In this document: one piece after another, positions 55,941 through 64,000 of the stretch
How positions within the stretch are numbered: position 1 is the first letter of the stretch
Layout of the letters: each line of letters opens with the position of its first letter
NCBI RefSeq assembly: GCF_023703465.1
Contig: NZ_JAMQGP010000003.1
Location: forward strand, 124,001 to 188,000
Reading direction: 5' to 3'
DNA length: 64,000 nucleotides
From: Echinimonas agarilytica
GTDB lineage: Bacteria > Pseudomonadota > Gammaproteobacteria > Enterobacterales > Neiellaceae
Notes under the pieces: generated by a model
What the model saw: the letters and a program-made list of their open reading frames with translations, nothing else
Databases searched by the model: none
What the model was told of the DNA's origin: nothing
Program-made: the position numbers and the translations under genes

Positions 55941-57331
55941 GCTTTTTCTCCAAGGCCTGTAGTACCTAAGCCAAGTGCAAGGCCTAAATCAATGCGGTTG
56001 AGTAATCGTAGATAAGTGGTATTCGTAAGCAGGGCTTCAACATCGTAGGCTTGCTGTTGAACGGTCAGCAAATCGAAGATATCGACCAACCCCTGACGGT
56101 ATTTCTCTTCGTAACTCACCACGCTTCGTTGAGCGCTGCTTAAAGCGTCATTGAGGTGGTGTTGTTGTTTTGCTAACGCGCTTTCTTGGCCGATGGCGTT
56201 TTCAACTTCATTCACAGCATTCAGCAAGGTTTCTTGATACGTCCAATAGGCTTGCTCCGTTGTTAGCTCGGCTATTTCGGCATTCGCTTTTAACTTTCCG
56301 CCTTGAAAGAGTGGGGCAGAGATGGAACCAAGCGCACTCCACAATGGGTTGCTAAACAGCGCCTGACTTGGCGTTTCAGCCATATCTTGCAAACTTGCAG
56401 ATAAGCTAAATGATGGCAGCATTGCTTTGTAAGCTGCATCGGTTCTTAGACCCTCTGCTTCAATATTGAAAAAGGCTTGCTGTAAATCAGGACGACCGGA
56501 CAGGTCTTGCACTGACATCGAATCCAATGGGTTTATAATTTGAGGGAAGCGCTCTGCAACCGTGATCGCTGATGCCTCTGAATTCCATTCGCCTGTGAGT
56601 AATACCAGCGAACGCTGGCTTTGTGCTAGATTCTCCTGGTATTGCGCCAACGTTGCACGAGATGACGCTGTGCTGGTTTTGGCATTGTCCAGCTCCTCCA
56701 ATGTGCCCAGCCCAACGCGGTATCGCTCAAGCACTAAGGTTTCATTGTTACTTAGAATGTCTAAGCGGCGCTGTTCAATTTTCAGCAACTGTTGGTTGAC
56801 ACTGATTTCCAACCAACCACGCATCACATTTGCAGCAAGAAGCGCCTGAGCGTTTTGCAAATTTGCTTGGGTCGCAGCAATGTCTTTACCGGAAGCCGCT
56901 GTGATATCTGCCAAACGTTGCCATAAATCTAACTCCCAACTCACGGTTAGATCAGCATTGTAATGATCCTCACTATCTTCGGCATATTGCCTCGATAAGC
57001 CAGCATTCACGGTTGGTAATTGATCAGCAAAACGAATGCCTTCTTGCGCGTACGCTATTTTGAGAGCAAGAATACTTTGTTGCAGGCTTGGGCTGTGGGT
57101 AAACGCTGTGCTTAAGTATTCATCTAGCTCGGGTACATTCACGAGATCAGTGATCTGATTAGGCTCCAAATCAGAGCTATCCGGTGTGGATTGCTGGTAC
57201 TTTTCCACCAACAATTCAATCGATTGAATTTGGCTGTTGCTTGCCTGAGTTGCAAAGTCGGAATCACTTGTTGATGCGCAGCCGAGCAGCGTTGTCATCA
57301 TCACAGCGATGATTGAATACCTAAACGTCAT
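55937..57331 (-). CDS. Outer-membrane efflux lipoprotein (TolC/NodT family)
   Basis: A 464-residue outer-membrane factor. From the ATG at 57331 (GGGAGA upstream) the signal ends in the lipobox TLLGC, with Cys18 as the lipidated residue. Two homologous OEP domains follow: the first with SPSLQQSILALKIAYAQEGI and GLGTLEELDNAKT, the second with GRPDLQQAFFNIEAEGLRTD and YRQGLVDIFDLLTVQQQAYD. It forms the exit channel of the tripartite pump. It heads the operon OMF-adaptor-pump, followed by the response regulator and kinase on the same strand. Confidence 0.92.
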   Translation of the reverse strand: MTFRYSIIAVMMTTLLGCASTSDSDFATQASNSQIQSIELLVEKYQQSTPDSSDLEPNQITDLVNVPELDEYLSTAFTHSPSLQQSILALKIAYAQEGIRFADQLPTVNAGLSRQYAEDSEDHYNADLTVSWELDLWQRLADITAASGKDIAATQANLQNAQALLAANVMRGWLEISVNQQLLKIEQRRLDILSNNETLVLERYRVGLGTLEELDNAKTSTASSRATLAQYQENLAQSQRSLVLLTGEWNSEASAITVAERFPQIINPLDSMSVQDLSGRPDLQQAFFNIEAEGLRTDAAYKAMLPSFSLSASLQDMAETPSQALFSNPLWSALGSISAPLFQGGKLKANAEIAELTTEQAYWTYQETLLNAVNEVENAIGQESALAKQQHHLNDALSSAQRSVVSYEEKYRQGLVDIFDLLTVQQQAYDVEALLTNTTYLRLLNRIDLGLALGLGTTGLGEKA

Positions 57332-57564
57332 TGGTGTTATCTCCCACAAGATTGTAAGCAAGATAAACCAGCAGAGGTTAAGGGCGGGTTAAAGGCTCAA
57401 TAGCAGCGATGTCATCTGTGTGGAGTGTTTGCATTCACTTGTTTTTGGGCAAAGCTGAGTGAGCGCAACTGTGAAATCCATCCAGCCTTGAGATGACAAG
57501 TGACCGTTGACGTAAAGAGTTATCATCCAATTAAAGTATGATGTTAAAAATCTGGAGAGACTAC

Positions 57565-57595
57565 AAAAACGGCCGCTCTGGTGAGCGGCCGTTTT
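57565..57595. terminator. Bidirectional terminator downstream of glmS
   Basis: A perfect stem of 13 pairs (57566-57578 with 57583-57595, GC core CGGCCGCTC, loop of four) is flanked by an A-run on one side and a T-run on the other. It can end glmS transcripts on the minus strand and works in both directions. The remaining bases between 57332 and 57565 hold only the presumed promoter of the efflux operon. Confidence 0.93.
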
Positions 57596-57623
57596 CTGTT
57601 TCTAACCATTCTGTCTATGAAGA

Positions 57624-59459
57624 CTATTCAACCGTCACTGCTTTTGCCAAGTTACGGGGTTGGTCAACATCCGTGCCTTTGATGAGCGCAACGTGGTACG
57701 ACAAGAGTTGTAGCGGTACCGTGTACAAAATAGGAGCGACGAGGTCGTCACAATGCGGTACATCGAGCACTTGCATGGTCTCATCGCTGGCAAATTGTGC
57801 GTCTTTATCGGCAAACACGTACATTAATCCGCCACGAGCGCGAACTTCTTCCACGTTTGAATGCAGTTTCTCTAACAGTTCATTGTTAGGGGCAACTACG
57901 ATGACTGGCATTTCTGAATCAATCAAAGCCAGTGGGCCATGCTTGAGTTCGCCAGCGGCGTAGGCTTCGGCATGAATGTATGAAATCTCTTTGAGTTTCA
58001 GAGCACCTTCCATTGCGATAGGGTACTGATCGCCACGGCCTAAGAACAATGCGTGTTGTTTGTCGGCAAAGTCGGCAGCAAGAGCTTCGATGGCTGTGGA
58101 CTGGTTCAACAATTGCTCTACTTTTGCCGGTACGGCTTTGAGTTCATGAATGACTTCAGCTTCACGCTCAGCACTAATACGGCCTTGTAAACGGCCAATG
58201 CCCAAGGTTAGCAGCAACAATGCCACGAGCTGGGTAGTAAATGCTTTGGATGATGCAACGCCAATTTCTACGCCCGCTTTGGTCATGAATGCCAAATCTG
58301 ATTCACGTACCAGTGATGAGCCGGGTACGTTACATACTGCCAAGCTAGACATGTAGCCCATCTCTTTTGCCAAGCGTAGCGCAGCTAAGGTATCGGCTGT
58401 TTCACCCGACTGAGATAAGGTGACGAACAAGCTATTTGGGCGAACCACGGATTTGCGATAGCGAAACTCTGATGCAATTTCTACGTTACATGTGACGCCG
58501 GCAATGGATTCAAGCCAGTAGCGCGCGACCATGCCTGAGTTATAGCTTGTGCCACAGGCGCAAATTTGTACATGTTCAACGTTAGACAGTAGCTCGGCAC
58601 CGTTTTCACCGAATGCGTCTAAATTTACACCGGTTGATGAAATACGTTGGTCTAGGGTTTGCTGTAATGCTAAAGGTTGTTCAAAAATCTCTTTTTCCAT
58701 GAAGTGGCGGAAACCACCTTTACCACCGGCGTTATGTTCTACGTCTGATTCAATGACCTCACGCGTGACAGGCTGGCCCGACTCGTCGAATATTTCTACA
58801 CCCTTGCGGGTCAGTTCGGCCACGTCGCCTTCTTCGAGGTAGCTGAAACGGCGCGTAACAGGCAACAGAGCGAGTTGATCAGACGCTAGGAACATTTCGC
58901 CCAAGCCATAACCAATGACGAGTGGACTGCCTGAACGGGCAACGACTAAACGTGTTGGGTCGTTCTGGTCGAGCACTACTGTGCCATATGCGCCTTCTAG
59001 CTGGGTCGCTGCGCTTTGAACGGCTTCGCGCAGGCTGTTGGCTGTTTTGAGTTCGTGATGCACTAAATGTACGATCACTTCAGTGTCTGTTTGCGAAGCA
59101 AAGGTGTAACCCAAGCCTTGTAGTTTTTCACGGAGTGCATTGTGGTTTTCGATAATGCCGTTGTGAACCACTGCAATAGAGCGGGTTGAAATGTGTGGGT
59201 GTGCGTTTACTTCACTTGGCTCACCATGCGTGGCCCAGCGAGTGTGAGCAATACCAATAGGGCCATTGGTGCCAGAACTTTTTACTGCATCGTCAAGCTC
59301 TTTCACTTTGCCTAATCGGCGAACGCGCTGGAGTTTACCGTTTGCATCGAGCATGGCAACCCCTGCTGAATCATAGCCGCGGTATTCTAAACGCTTTAGA
59401 CCTTCGACCAAAATTTCGGCCACATCACGTTGAGCTACTGCTCCGACGATTCCACACAT
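57624..59459 (-). CDS. glmS: Glutamine-fructose-6-phosphate aminotransferase (isomerizing)
   Basis: A 611-residue enzyme that makes glucosamine-6-phosphate from fructose-6-phosphate and glutamine, the first step to UDP-GlcNAc for peptidoglycan and LPS. Met is removed to expose the catalytic cysteine ([14 protein letters not shown]). The glutaminase domain (about 1-240) has [16 protein letters not shown] and [10 protein letters not shown]. Two SIS isomerase domains follow (about 285-425 and 455-600), with [28 protein letters not shown] and SSKAFTTQ. The C-terminus is the expected [18 protein letters not shown] precedes the ATG. It follows the DeoR-family gene by 22 bases and ends at a strong terminator. 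Confidence 0.97.
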   Translation of the reverse strand: MCGIVGAVAQRDVAEILVEGLKRLEYRGYDSAGVAMLDANGKLQRVRRLGKVKELDDAVKSSGTNGPIGIAHTRWATHGEPSEVNAHPHISTRSIAVVHNGIIENHNALREKLQGLGYTFASQTDTEVIVHLVHHELKTANSLREAVQSAATQLEGAYGTVVLDQNDPTRLVVARSGSPLVIGYGLGEMFLASDQLALLPVTRRFSYLEEGDVAELTRKGVEIFDESGQPVTREVIESDVEHNAGGKGGFRHFMEKEIFEQPLALQQTLDQRISSTGVNLDAFGENGAELLSNVEHVQICACGTSYNSGMVARYWLESIAGVTCNVEIASEFRYRKSVVRPNSLFVTLSQSGETADTLAALRLAKEMGYMSSLAVCNVPGSSLVRESDLAFMTKAGVEIGVASSKAFTTQLVALLLLTLGIGRLQGRISAEREAEVIHELKAVPAKVEQLLNQSTAIEALAADFADKQHALFLGRGDQYPIAMEGALKLKEISYIHAEAYAAGELKHGPLALIDSEMPVIVVAPNNELLEKLHSNVEEVRARGGLMYVFADKDAQFASDETMQVLDVPHCDDLVAPILYTVPLQLLSYHVALIKGTDVDQPRNLAKAVTVE

Positions 59460-59481
59460 AGTTAGTTCTCCAAATTAAAAT

Positions 59482-60279
59482 TTAAAACTTGTTTGTTGAT
59501 TCGCTTAAAGGCGCGGCGATCACGGTGACGCCTTGGCGTTCAATCGCTGCTTTCGCCTCTGGCGATAAGTTGGCATCGGTAATGAGTGTATCGATGCTGT
59601 CCCAGCCCAATTCCATGTTTGGAATTCGGCGTCCAATTTTGTCTGATTCAATCATCACCACAACTTCTCGGGCGAGTTCTGCCATTTGGCGACTCAAGCC
59701 TATGAGTTCATTAAATGTGGTGGTACCGCGGGCTAAGTCAACCCCATCGGCTCCTATGAATAGTTGGTCAAAGTCGTAAGAGCGTAGCACCTGCTCTGCA
59801 ACCTGTCCTTGAAACGCTTCTGAATGTGGGTCCCAAGTACCACCTGTCATTAAAAGGGTGGGTTCGTTCTCTAATTCGAGAAGTGCATTCGCTACTTTAA
59901 TCGAGTTGGTCATGACCACAAGGCCATGTTTTTGATTCAATGCAGGAAGTAATGCGCCTGTGGTGCTGCCGCTGTCGATAATGATTCGATTGTGATCGCG
60001 AATGCGTTCAGCTGCTGCTTTGGCAATGGCTAGCTTGCACGTTGAAGTATCTTCACTGCCGATTTCATTTGAATCACTGACTAAATCTTGCGGCATTGGC
60101 ACTGCGCCGCCATAGCGACGAAGCAATTGTCCACTTTTTTCTAGAGCAGTGAGATCCTTACGAATTGTAACTTCTGACGCAGAAAAACGCTGAGCCAGTT
60201 GATCAACACTTACTTCACCTTCTTCAAGGAGTTGGCTGACAATCTGATGGCGGCGTTGTTGTGTGTTTCGTTTCGACAT
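59482..60279 (-). CDS. DeoR/GlpR-family regulator upstream of glmS
   Basis: A 265-residue DeoR-type repressor. The N-terminal helix-turn-helix (about 5-60) has RHQIVSQLLEEGEVSVDQLA and ASEVTIRKDLTALEKSGQLLRRYGGA. The C-terminal sugar-phosphate-sensing domain (about 80-250) has IIIDSGSTTGALLPAL and FIGADGVDLARGTTTFNE. Such proteins usually respond to sugar phosphates. Being directly before glmS in one unit suggests control of amino-sugar synthesis and autoregulation; the effector is not known. Repeated GTTTCGT sequences over and upstream of its start look like its operators. Confidence 0.88.
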   Translation of the reverse strand: MSKRNTQQRRHQIVSQLLEEGEVSVDQLAQRFSASEVTIRKDLTALEKSGQLLRRYGGAVPMPQDLVSDSNEIGSEDTSTCKLAIAKAAAERIRDHNRIIIDSGSTTGALLPALNQKHGLVVMTNSIKVANALLELENEPTLLMTGGTWDPHSEAFQGQVAEQVLRSYDFDQLFIGADGVDLARGTTTFNELIGLSRQMAELAREVVVMIESDKIGRRIPNMELGWDSIDTLITDANLSPEAKAAIERQGVTVIAAPLSESTNKF

Positions 60280-60400
60280 GAGCTACATATGTTTCGTTTC
60301 GGAGGCAGGATTCTATCAAAACGAAACTTTAAAGTGCAAGTCGAAAGAAATATATTTACCAATAAGTTTCGTTAAGCAGTTTGAATGCTTCACGAAACAA
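60265..60400. promoter_or_regulatory. Cluster of GTTTCGT operator-like repeats
   Basis: The motif GTTTCGTTTCG occurs at 60265-60275 (inside the regulator's first codons) and 60291-60301. AAAACGAAAC lies at 60318-60327, AGTTTCGTTAA at 60365-60375 and CACGAAACAA at 60391-60400. DeoR-family proteins often bind such TTTCGTTTC-type repeats. The cluster sits on the promoter of the regulator-glmS unit. Confidence 0.7.
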
Positions 60401-60539
60401 GCCTAGAAACGTGACTTTAGAGGGCAGAACAATAATGGTGGGAAGCGCATGATGGGGCGTAAAGTTGTGTAAAAATCATGGGGTTGTTGGATGCTGCGTT
60501 GGTAGCATAGCAACATTGCGATTGACTATTAGAGCCACT

Positions 60540-61919
60540 ATGAAACGTTTTTACATGATTCTTGCCGTTGCGCTAGCTATTTTAGCCAGCTGGTTTTTCT
60601 TCTCCGACAGCAATGCAACATCGAAGGGAGACACCAACCAATACAAAACAGAAGTGGTCAGTAAAGGTAATATTCTCAATTCTGTGAGCGCAACGGGCAC
60701 CCTTGCCGCAGTTGATGATGTGATTTTAGGAGCCCAGTTGTCGGGGCAAATTACAAAGGTTTACGTGGATTTCAACGACATTGTTAGTGCAGGCCAACTG
60801 TTGGCGCAAATTGATCCCAGCACCTTTGCTGCAAAAGTCGCTCAGGCTGAAGCGCAAGTGGCTAAAACGAAGGCTGATATTAGTTTACAGAAAATCGCGA
60901 TTGAGCGCTCTGAGGTTACTTTGGGTAAATCGGAACGTGATTTACGGCGCGCAAAAAAGTTAGCGATCACCAATAACATTTCAGAAGATGAGTTAGATGC
61001 ATTTCAAACACAGCTCGATCAGGCCAAGCTTGATGTGCAACAAGCTCATGCTCAACTTGAGGTTTTGCACGCTAACTTGGCAGCCAACGAAGCGAGCATG
61101 CAACAAAGCCAAATTGACCTGAGCCGAACTGAAATTCGAGCACCTATTGATGGTTTTGTGATTGACCGAACCATTGAAGCAGGACAAACCGTGGCGTCTA
61201 GCTTAAACACTCCAGAGCTATTTACGCTGGCTAAAGATTTGTCACAAATGGAAATTGAAGCGTATATCGACGAGTCAGACATTGGCCAATTGGAACAAGG
61301 GCAGCGTGTGAGTTTTACCGTAGATGCCTTTCCAGATCGAAAATTTAATGGTGCGATTAAACAAATTCGTCGGGCTCCGCAAAACACTTCAGGGGTTGTG
61401 AGCTACACCGTTATTGTGTCGGCCAATAATCGTTCGGGAGCATTACTGCCGGGCATGACAGCCAATTTAGATATTTCTATTGATGCGGTACAAGACGTAC
61501 AACGCGTCTCAAATGCAGCGTTGCGACTGGCGAGCCGAACCCAAGACAAATCGCAGCAAACCCAGCGCCGAGGTCCAATGGGGCAATTGTCTGAGCTGAA
61601 TCTGACAGAACAGCAAAAGCTGCAACTTAAAGAGCAAATGCCAGAGCGCTCTCAAGCACTTGGGCGCGGTGCATCGGAGCAGCAACGAAAACGCATGCAA
61701 CAAGTGATTAATGATGTGTTGACTGACGCGCAGAAAGAACAATATTTGGCACTCAAATCCGGAAAAATAAAAACCTCGCAAGTATTGGTGCTCCGTAATG
61801 GTGAGCAGCAGCGCCTGACAATTTCTACCGGCATTACCGACGGGCAATATACTCAAGTGCTTAAACCCAGCTTAGAAGGCGAACATGTGATTACTCAAAT
61901 GAAAGCAGGTTCGAAATGA
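60540..61919 (+). CDS. macA: MacA-like periplasmic adaptor with LTxxQ insertion
   Basis: A 459-residue HlyD/MacA-type adaptor from the ATG at 60540; the frame opens at 60465 but MKRFYMILAVALAILASWFFF is a proper N-terminal anchor. The lipoyl halves (ILGAQLSGQITKVYVDFNDIVSAGQLLAQID and RAPIDGFVIDRTIEAGQTVA, split by a hairpin at about 95-200) and beta-barrel domain are normal. Between the barrel and the final membrane-proximal domain, about residues 335-410, there is an extra Gln/Arg-rich helical segment with two LTxxQ motifs (LTEQQ near 354, LTDAQ near 394), as in Spy/CpxP proteins. The stop overlaps the ATPase gene's start (ATGA). It likely forms a MacAB-type exporter with the next two genes. 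Confidence 0.88.
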   Translation: MKRFYMILAVALAILASWFFFSDSNATSKGDTNQYKTEVVSKGNILNSVSATGTLAAVDDVILGAQLSGQITKVYVDFNDIVSAGQLLAQIDPSTFAAKVAQAEAQVAKTKADISLQKIAIERSEVTLGKSERDLRRAKKLAITNNISEDELDAFQTQLDQAKLDVQQAHAQLEVLHANLAANEASMQQSQIDLSRTEIRAPIDGFVIDRTIEAGQTVASSLNTPELFTLAKDLSQMEIEAYIDESDIGQLEQGQRVSFTVDAFPDRKFNGAIKQIRRAPQNTSGVVSYTVIVSANNRSGALLPGMTANLDISIDAVQDVQRVSNAALRLASRTQDKSQQTQRRGPMGQLSELNLTEQQKLQLKEQMPERSQALGRGASEQQRKRMQQVINDVLTDAQKEQYLALKSGKIKTSQVLVLRNGEQQRLTISTGITDGQYTQVLKPSLEGEHVITQMKAGSK

Positions 61920-62623
61920 CAGCAGCCGTTCAATGCATCAATTTAAGTCATAGCTTTCCGATGGCGGGGGAGCACTTTCAAGTGCTCAAAAATATTGACT
62001 TAACCATAGAACAGGGCGAAATGGTGGCTATTATGGGGCCATCGGGCTCAGGTAAATCAACCTTAATGAACCAAATTGGTTGTTTGATGACGCCCGAACA
62101 AGGTGAAGTGAAAATCTTAGGACAATCTACTTTAGGCATGGGCAAAGACGCACTCGCCACCTTACGTCGCGATCGTATTGGTTTTGTTTTTCAACAGTTT
62201 AATTTGCTGTCTCGTACATCGGCTTTAGACAATGTGAAAATGCCGTTGATGTATGCCGACAGCCCGGTGAAGAATGCGCACCAGCTGGGCGTACAATGTT
62301 TAGAGTCTGTGGGCTTGGGTGATCGCTTGTCGAACCACCCCAGTCAATTATCAGGTGGTCAGCAACAGCGGGTCGCCATTGCCCGAGCACTGATCCATCA
62401 ACCGAATATTATATTGGCCGACGAACCCACCGGTGCACTCGATAGCCATACCAGTGGCGACATTATGAAACTGTTCCGAGAACTCAATAAGCAAGGAAAA
62501 ACCGTCGTATTAGTCACGCACGAAGATGAAGTTGCCGCCTATGCTGACCGAATTGTGATGGTGCGAGATGGTGAACTGCAACCTAGCTCGCCTGCGCAAA
62601 ATGCTGTAAGCGAGGGGCAATAA
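61916..62623 (+). CDS. MacB-type ABC exporter ATPase
   Basis: A 235-residue LolD/MacB-class ATPase. Walker A is GPSGSGKST (residues 41-49), the signature is LSGGQQQRVAIARAL, Walker B is IILADEPTGALD and the switch histidine is in VVLVTHEDEVA. It powers mechanotransmission-type export rather than substrate transport across the inner membrane. The ATPase is a separate protein here, whereas E. coli MacB fuses it to the permease. The start overlaps the adaptor stop and the permease gene starts one base after this stop. Confidence 0.93.
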   Translation: MTAAVQCINLSHSFPMAGEHFQVLKNIDLTIEQGEMVAIMGPSGSGKSTLMNQIGCLMTPEQGEVKILGQSTLGMGKDALATLRRDRIGFVFQQFNLLSRTSALDNVKMPLMYADSPVKNAHQLGVQCLESVGLGDRLSNHPSQLSGGQQQRVAIARALIHQPNIILADEPTGALDSHTSGDIMKLFRELNKQGKTVVLVTHEDEVAAYADRIVMVRDGELQPSSPAQNAVSEGQ

Positions 62624-62624
62624 T

Positions 62625-63851
62625 ATGACCTTAGTTCATACGGCATTGCTCTCGCTAAGACGTAATTTAATGCGGTCAATTCTAACCACCTTGGGCATTA
62701 TCATTGGCATCAGTGCGGTGATTGTGATGTTTGCTTTGGGTGAAGGCGCGCAGCGCGAAGTTGAGCAACAAATTGAAAGTTTGGGTACCAATGTGTTGAT
62801 GGTGCGAGCGGGCTCCACTAAATCGGGTGGGGCGAAGCAGGCGGTGGGAAATGTCAGTAAGTTAGAAATGTCAGATGCCGATGCGATTAAACGCGACATT
62901 GCAGAAGTGGTTTACGTGGGCGCTTCAAATGGTGGCCAAGCGCAAGTGGTATGGGGCAATCAAAACTGGTCGACGGGTATTCAAGGCACCAATACCGATT
63001 ACCTCCATGCCAGCAATTGGCAAATCGCTCAGGGCCGTTATTTTTCCGATAGCGACGTTAGAAGCGGCGCTAAGGTCGCTTTAGTCGGTCATACCGTTGC
63101 TCAAGAACTGTTTGGTGATGCGGAATTCGCACTGGGCGAAGTGGTTCGAGTGAATAAAGTACCATTAACGATTGTGGGAGTGCTTAAAGCCAAAGGGCAA
63201 GACATGCGCGGCTTTGATCAAGACGATATCTTGATCATTCCCATCAGCACTGCCAATCGGCGGGTATTGGGGCGCTCCGGCACTAATATTAAGCGAGTTC
63301 AGCGTTTGACGGTCACAGTTGATGAAGCCCAAAACATGGATTACGTCTCTGAGGAATTGGAACGTCTTTTGAACCAGCGGCATCGAGTGCCCGTTGGGCA
63401 ATTGAGCGCCTTTCGCATTATGAACTTATCGGCCATGTTGTCGACTCGTGCTGAAGCCAATCGCGTCTTTTCTATGTTGCTAGCTGGCGTTGCGGGAGTG
63501 TCATTGCTGGTTGGTGGTATTGGCGTCATGAATATTATGTTGGTGAGTGTGACCGAACGAACTCGCGAAATCGGACTGCGTATGGCCGTTGGCGCAAAGC
63601 CCAAACATATTTTGATTCAGTTTCTCATTGAGAGCGTGACGCTTTGTGTGATCGGTGCCTTAATGGGCGTGTTGTTGTCGTTGCTGGTGGTTGCGATCTT
63701 GCAATATGGCGTGGGCTGGACCATGGCTCTGTCACCAATGATCATCGCCATTAGTGTAGTAGGCACGGCGCTTATCGGTATTGGTTTTGGCTTTTATCCG
63801 GCTTACAAAGCTGCAAACCTAGATCCCATCGAAGCGTTGCGTTACGAATAA
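62625..63851 (+). CDS. MacB-type ABC exporter permease
   Basis: A 408-residue FtsX/MacB-family permease. An N-terminal membrane segment (about 18-40, ILTTLGIIIGISAVIVMFALG) is followed by a large periplasmic MacB_PCD domain (about 45-275) and three C-terminal membrane segments. The first of these includes LVGGIGVMNIMLVSVTERTREIGLRMAVGA, and the chain ends YPAYKAANLDPIEALRYE, both family hallmarks. With the ATPase and adaptor it makes a TolC-dependent exporter for peptides, lipids or antibiotics; the substrate is unknown. A strong terminator follows. Confidence 0.94.
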   Translation: MTLVHTALLSLRRNLMRSILTTLGIIIGISAVIVMFALGEGAQREVEQQIESLGTNVLMVRAGSTKSGGAKQAVGNVSKLEMSDADAIKRDIAEVVYVGASNGGQAQVVWGNQNWSTGIQGTNTDYLHASNWQIAQGRYFSDSDVRSGAKVALVGHTVAQELFGDAEFALGEVVRVNKVPLTIVGVLKAKGQDMRGFDQDDILIIPISTANRRVLGRSGTNIKRVQRLTVTVDEAQNMDYVSEELERLLNQRHRVPVGQLSAFRIMNLSAMLSTRAEANRVFSMLLAGVAGVSLLVGGIGVMNIMLVSVTERTREIGLRMAVGAKPKHILIQFLIESVTLCVIGALMGVLLSLLVVAILQYGVGWTMALSPMIIAISVVGTALIGIGFGFYPAYKAANLDPIEALRYE

Positions 63852-63881
63852 GGTAGAATCAGTTTTTGTTCAAAAGATATA

Positions 63882-63928
63882 AATACAGAGCAAGCTGGGG
63901 GATGACTTGCTCTGTATTCAGTTTTTTC
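63882..63928 (+). terminator. Rho-independent terminator after the MacAB-like operon
   Basis: A perfect 13-bp stem, AATACAGAGCAAG (63882-63894) with CTTGCTCTGTATT (63906-63918), has an 11-base loop and is followed by CAGTTTTTTCTT. It ends the adaptor-ATPase-permease transcript. Bases after it to the window edge hold nothing I can name. Confidence 0.93.
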
Positions 63929-64000
63929 TTGTGACGAGTGATATTGCGGTCAGTTCAAACAATGGTTAGGGGAGTGAGAGCCAATGCCTGTAGGCATTGA

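Noticed and set aside
59460..59481. glmS ribozyme
   Set aside because: The gap before glmS is only 22 bases, and this ribozyme is known from Gram-positive bacteria.
60465..60539. N-terminal 25-residue extension of the MacA-like adaptor
   Set aside because: The extension has no signal features and the ATG at 60540 gives a standard membrane anchor directly at the N-terminus.

Overview
The window reads as a chromosomal stretch of a marine-type gammaproteobacterium, most like Alteromonadales, Vibrionaceae or Shewanella relatives. This is an inference from gene content: a Hut-type heme system coupled to its own TonB-ExbBD, a mannitol PTS cluster, a DeoR regulator beside glmS, and secreted GH49-like enzymes. 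Coding density is high. I saw no rRNA, tRNA, insertion sequence, phage or CRISPR array.

Layout. (1) 1-7454: heme uptake. A TonB-dependent heme receptor, hutX and a cut-off hutZ run leftward. tonB, exbB, exbD and the heme ABC transporter hutBCD run rightward. A Fur box lies between the two arms. (2) 7523-13872: leftward genes for an IclR regulator, a membrane-anchored helical-repeat protein of unknown role, and two secreted beta-helix enzymes related to GH49 dextranase, the longer with a C-terminal beta-trefoil. (3) 14053-17878: a CorA-type cation channel, an arsR-acr3 arsenite resistance pair with a clear operator candidate, and a leftward NhaP-type Na+/H+ antiporter. (4) 18337-38887: a two-partner secretion locus that fills a third of the window. 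It has a 6254-residue LktA-family filamentous adhesin followed by its TpsB outer-membrane transporter. (5) 38974-47348: mannitol catabolism, all leftward: mtlCB paralogue, mtlR, a promoter region with several CRP sites, mtlA, mtlD and a triple fusion EIIA(Glc)-HPr-EI. (6) 47622-49352: a beta-solenoid-repeat membrane protein and a small membrane protein, both of unknown function. (7) 49442-57331: a tripartite RND efflux operon (outer-membrane factor, adaptor, pump) followed by a response regulator and histidine kinase. (8) 57624-60279: glmS and a DeoR-family regulator with repeated GTTTCGT sites upstream. (9) 60540-63851: a MacAB-like ABC export system whose adaptor carries an unusual LTxxQ insertion, closed by a strong terminator.

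How the genes work together: the heme cluster is a nearly complete uptake route (receptor, energiser, inner-membrane importer, cytoplasmic handling). The mannitol cluster encodes both sugar permeases and, in the fusion protein, its own phosphate relay from PEP. The adhesin is secreted by the transporter encoded just downstream. The least explained items are the giant adhesin with its exact 222-bp internal duplication, the paired GH49-like enzymes, the fused PTS protein inside a mannitol operon, and the LTxxQ insert in the MacA-like adaptor.
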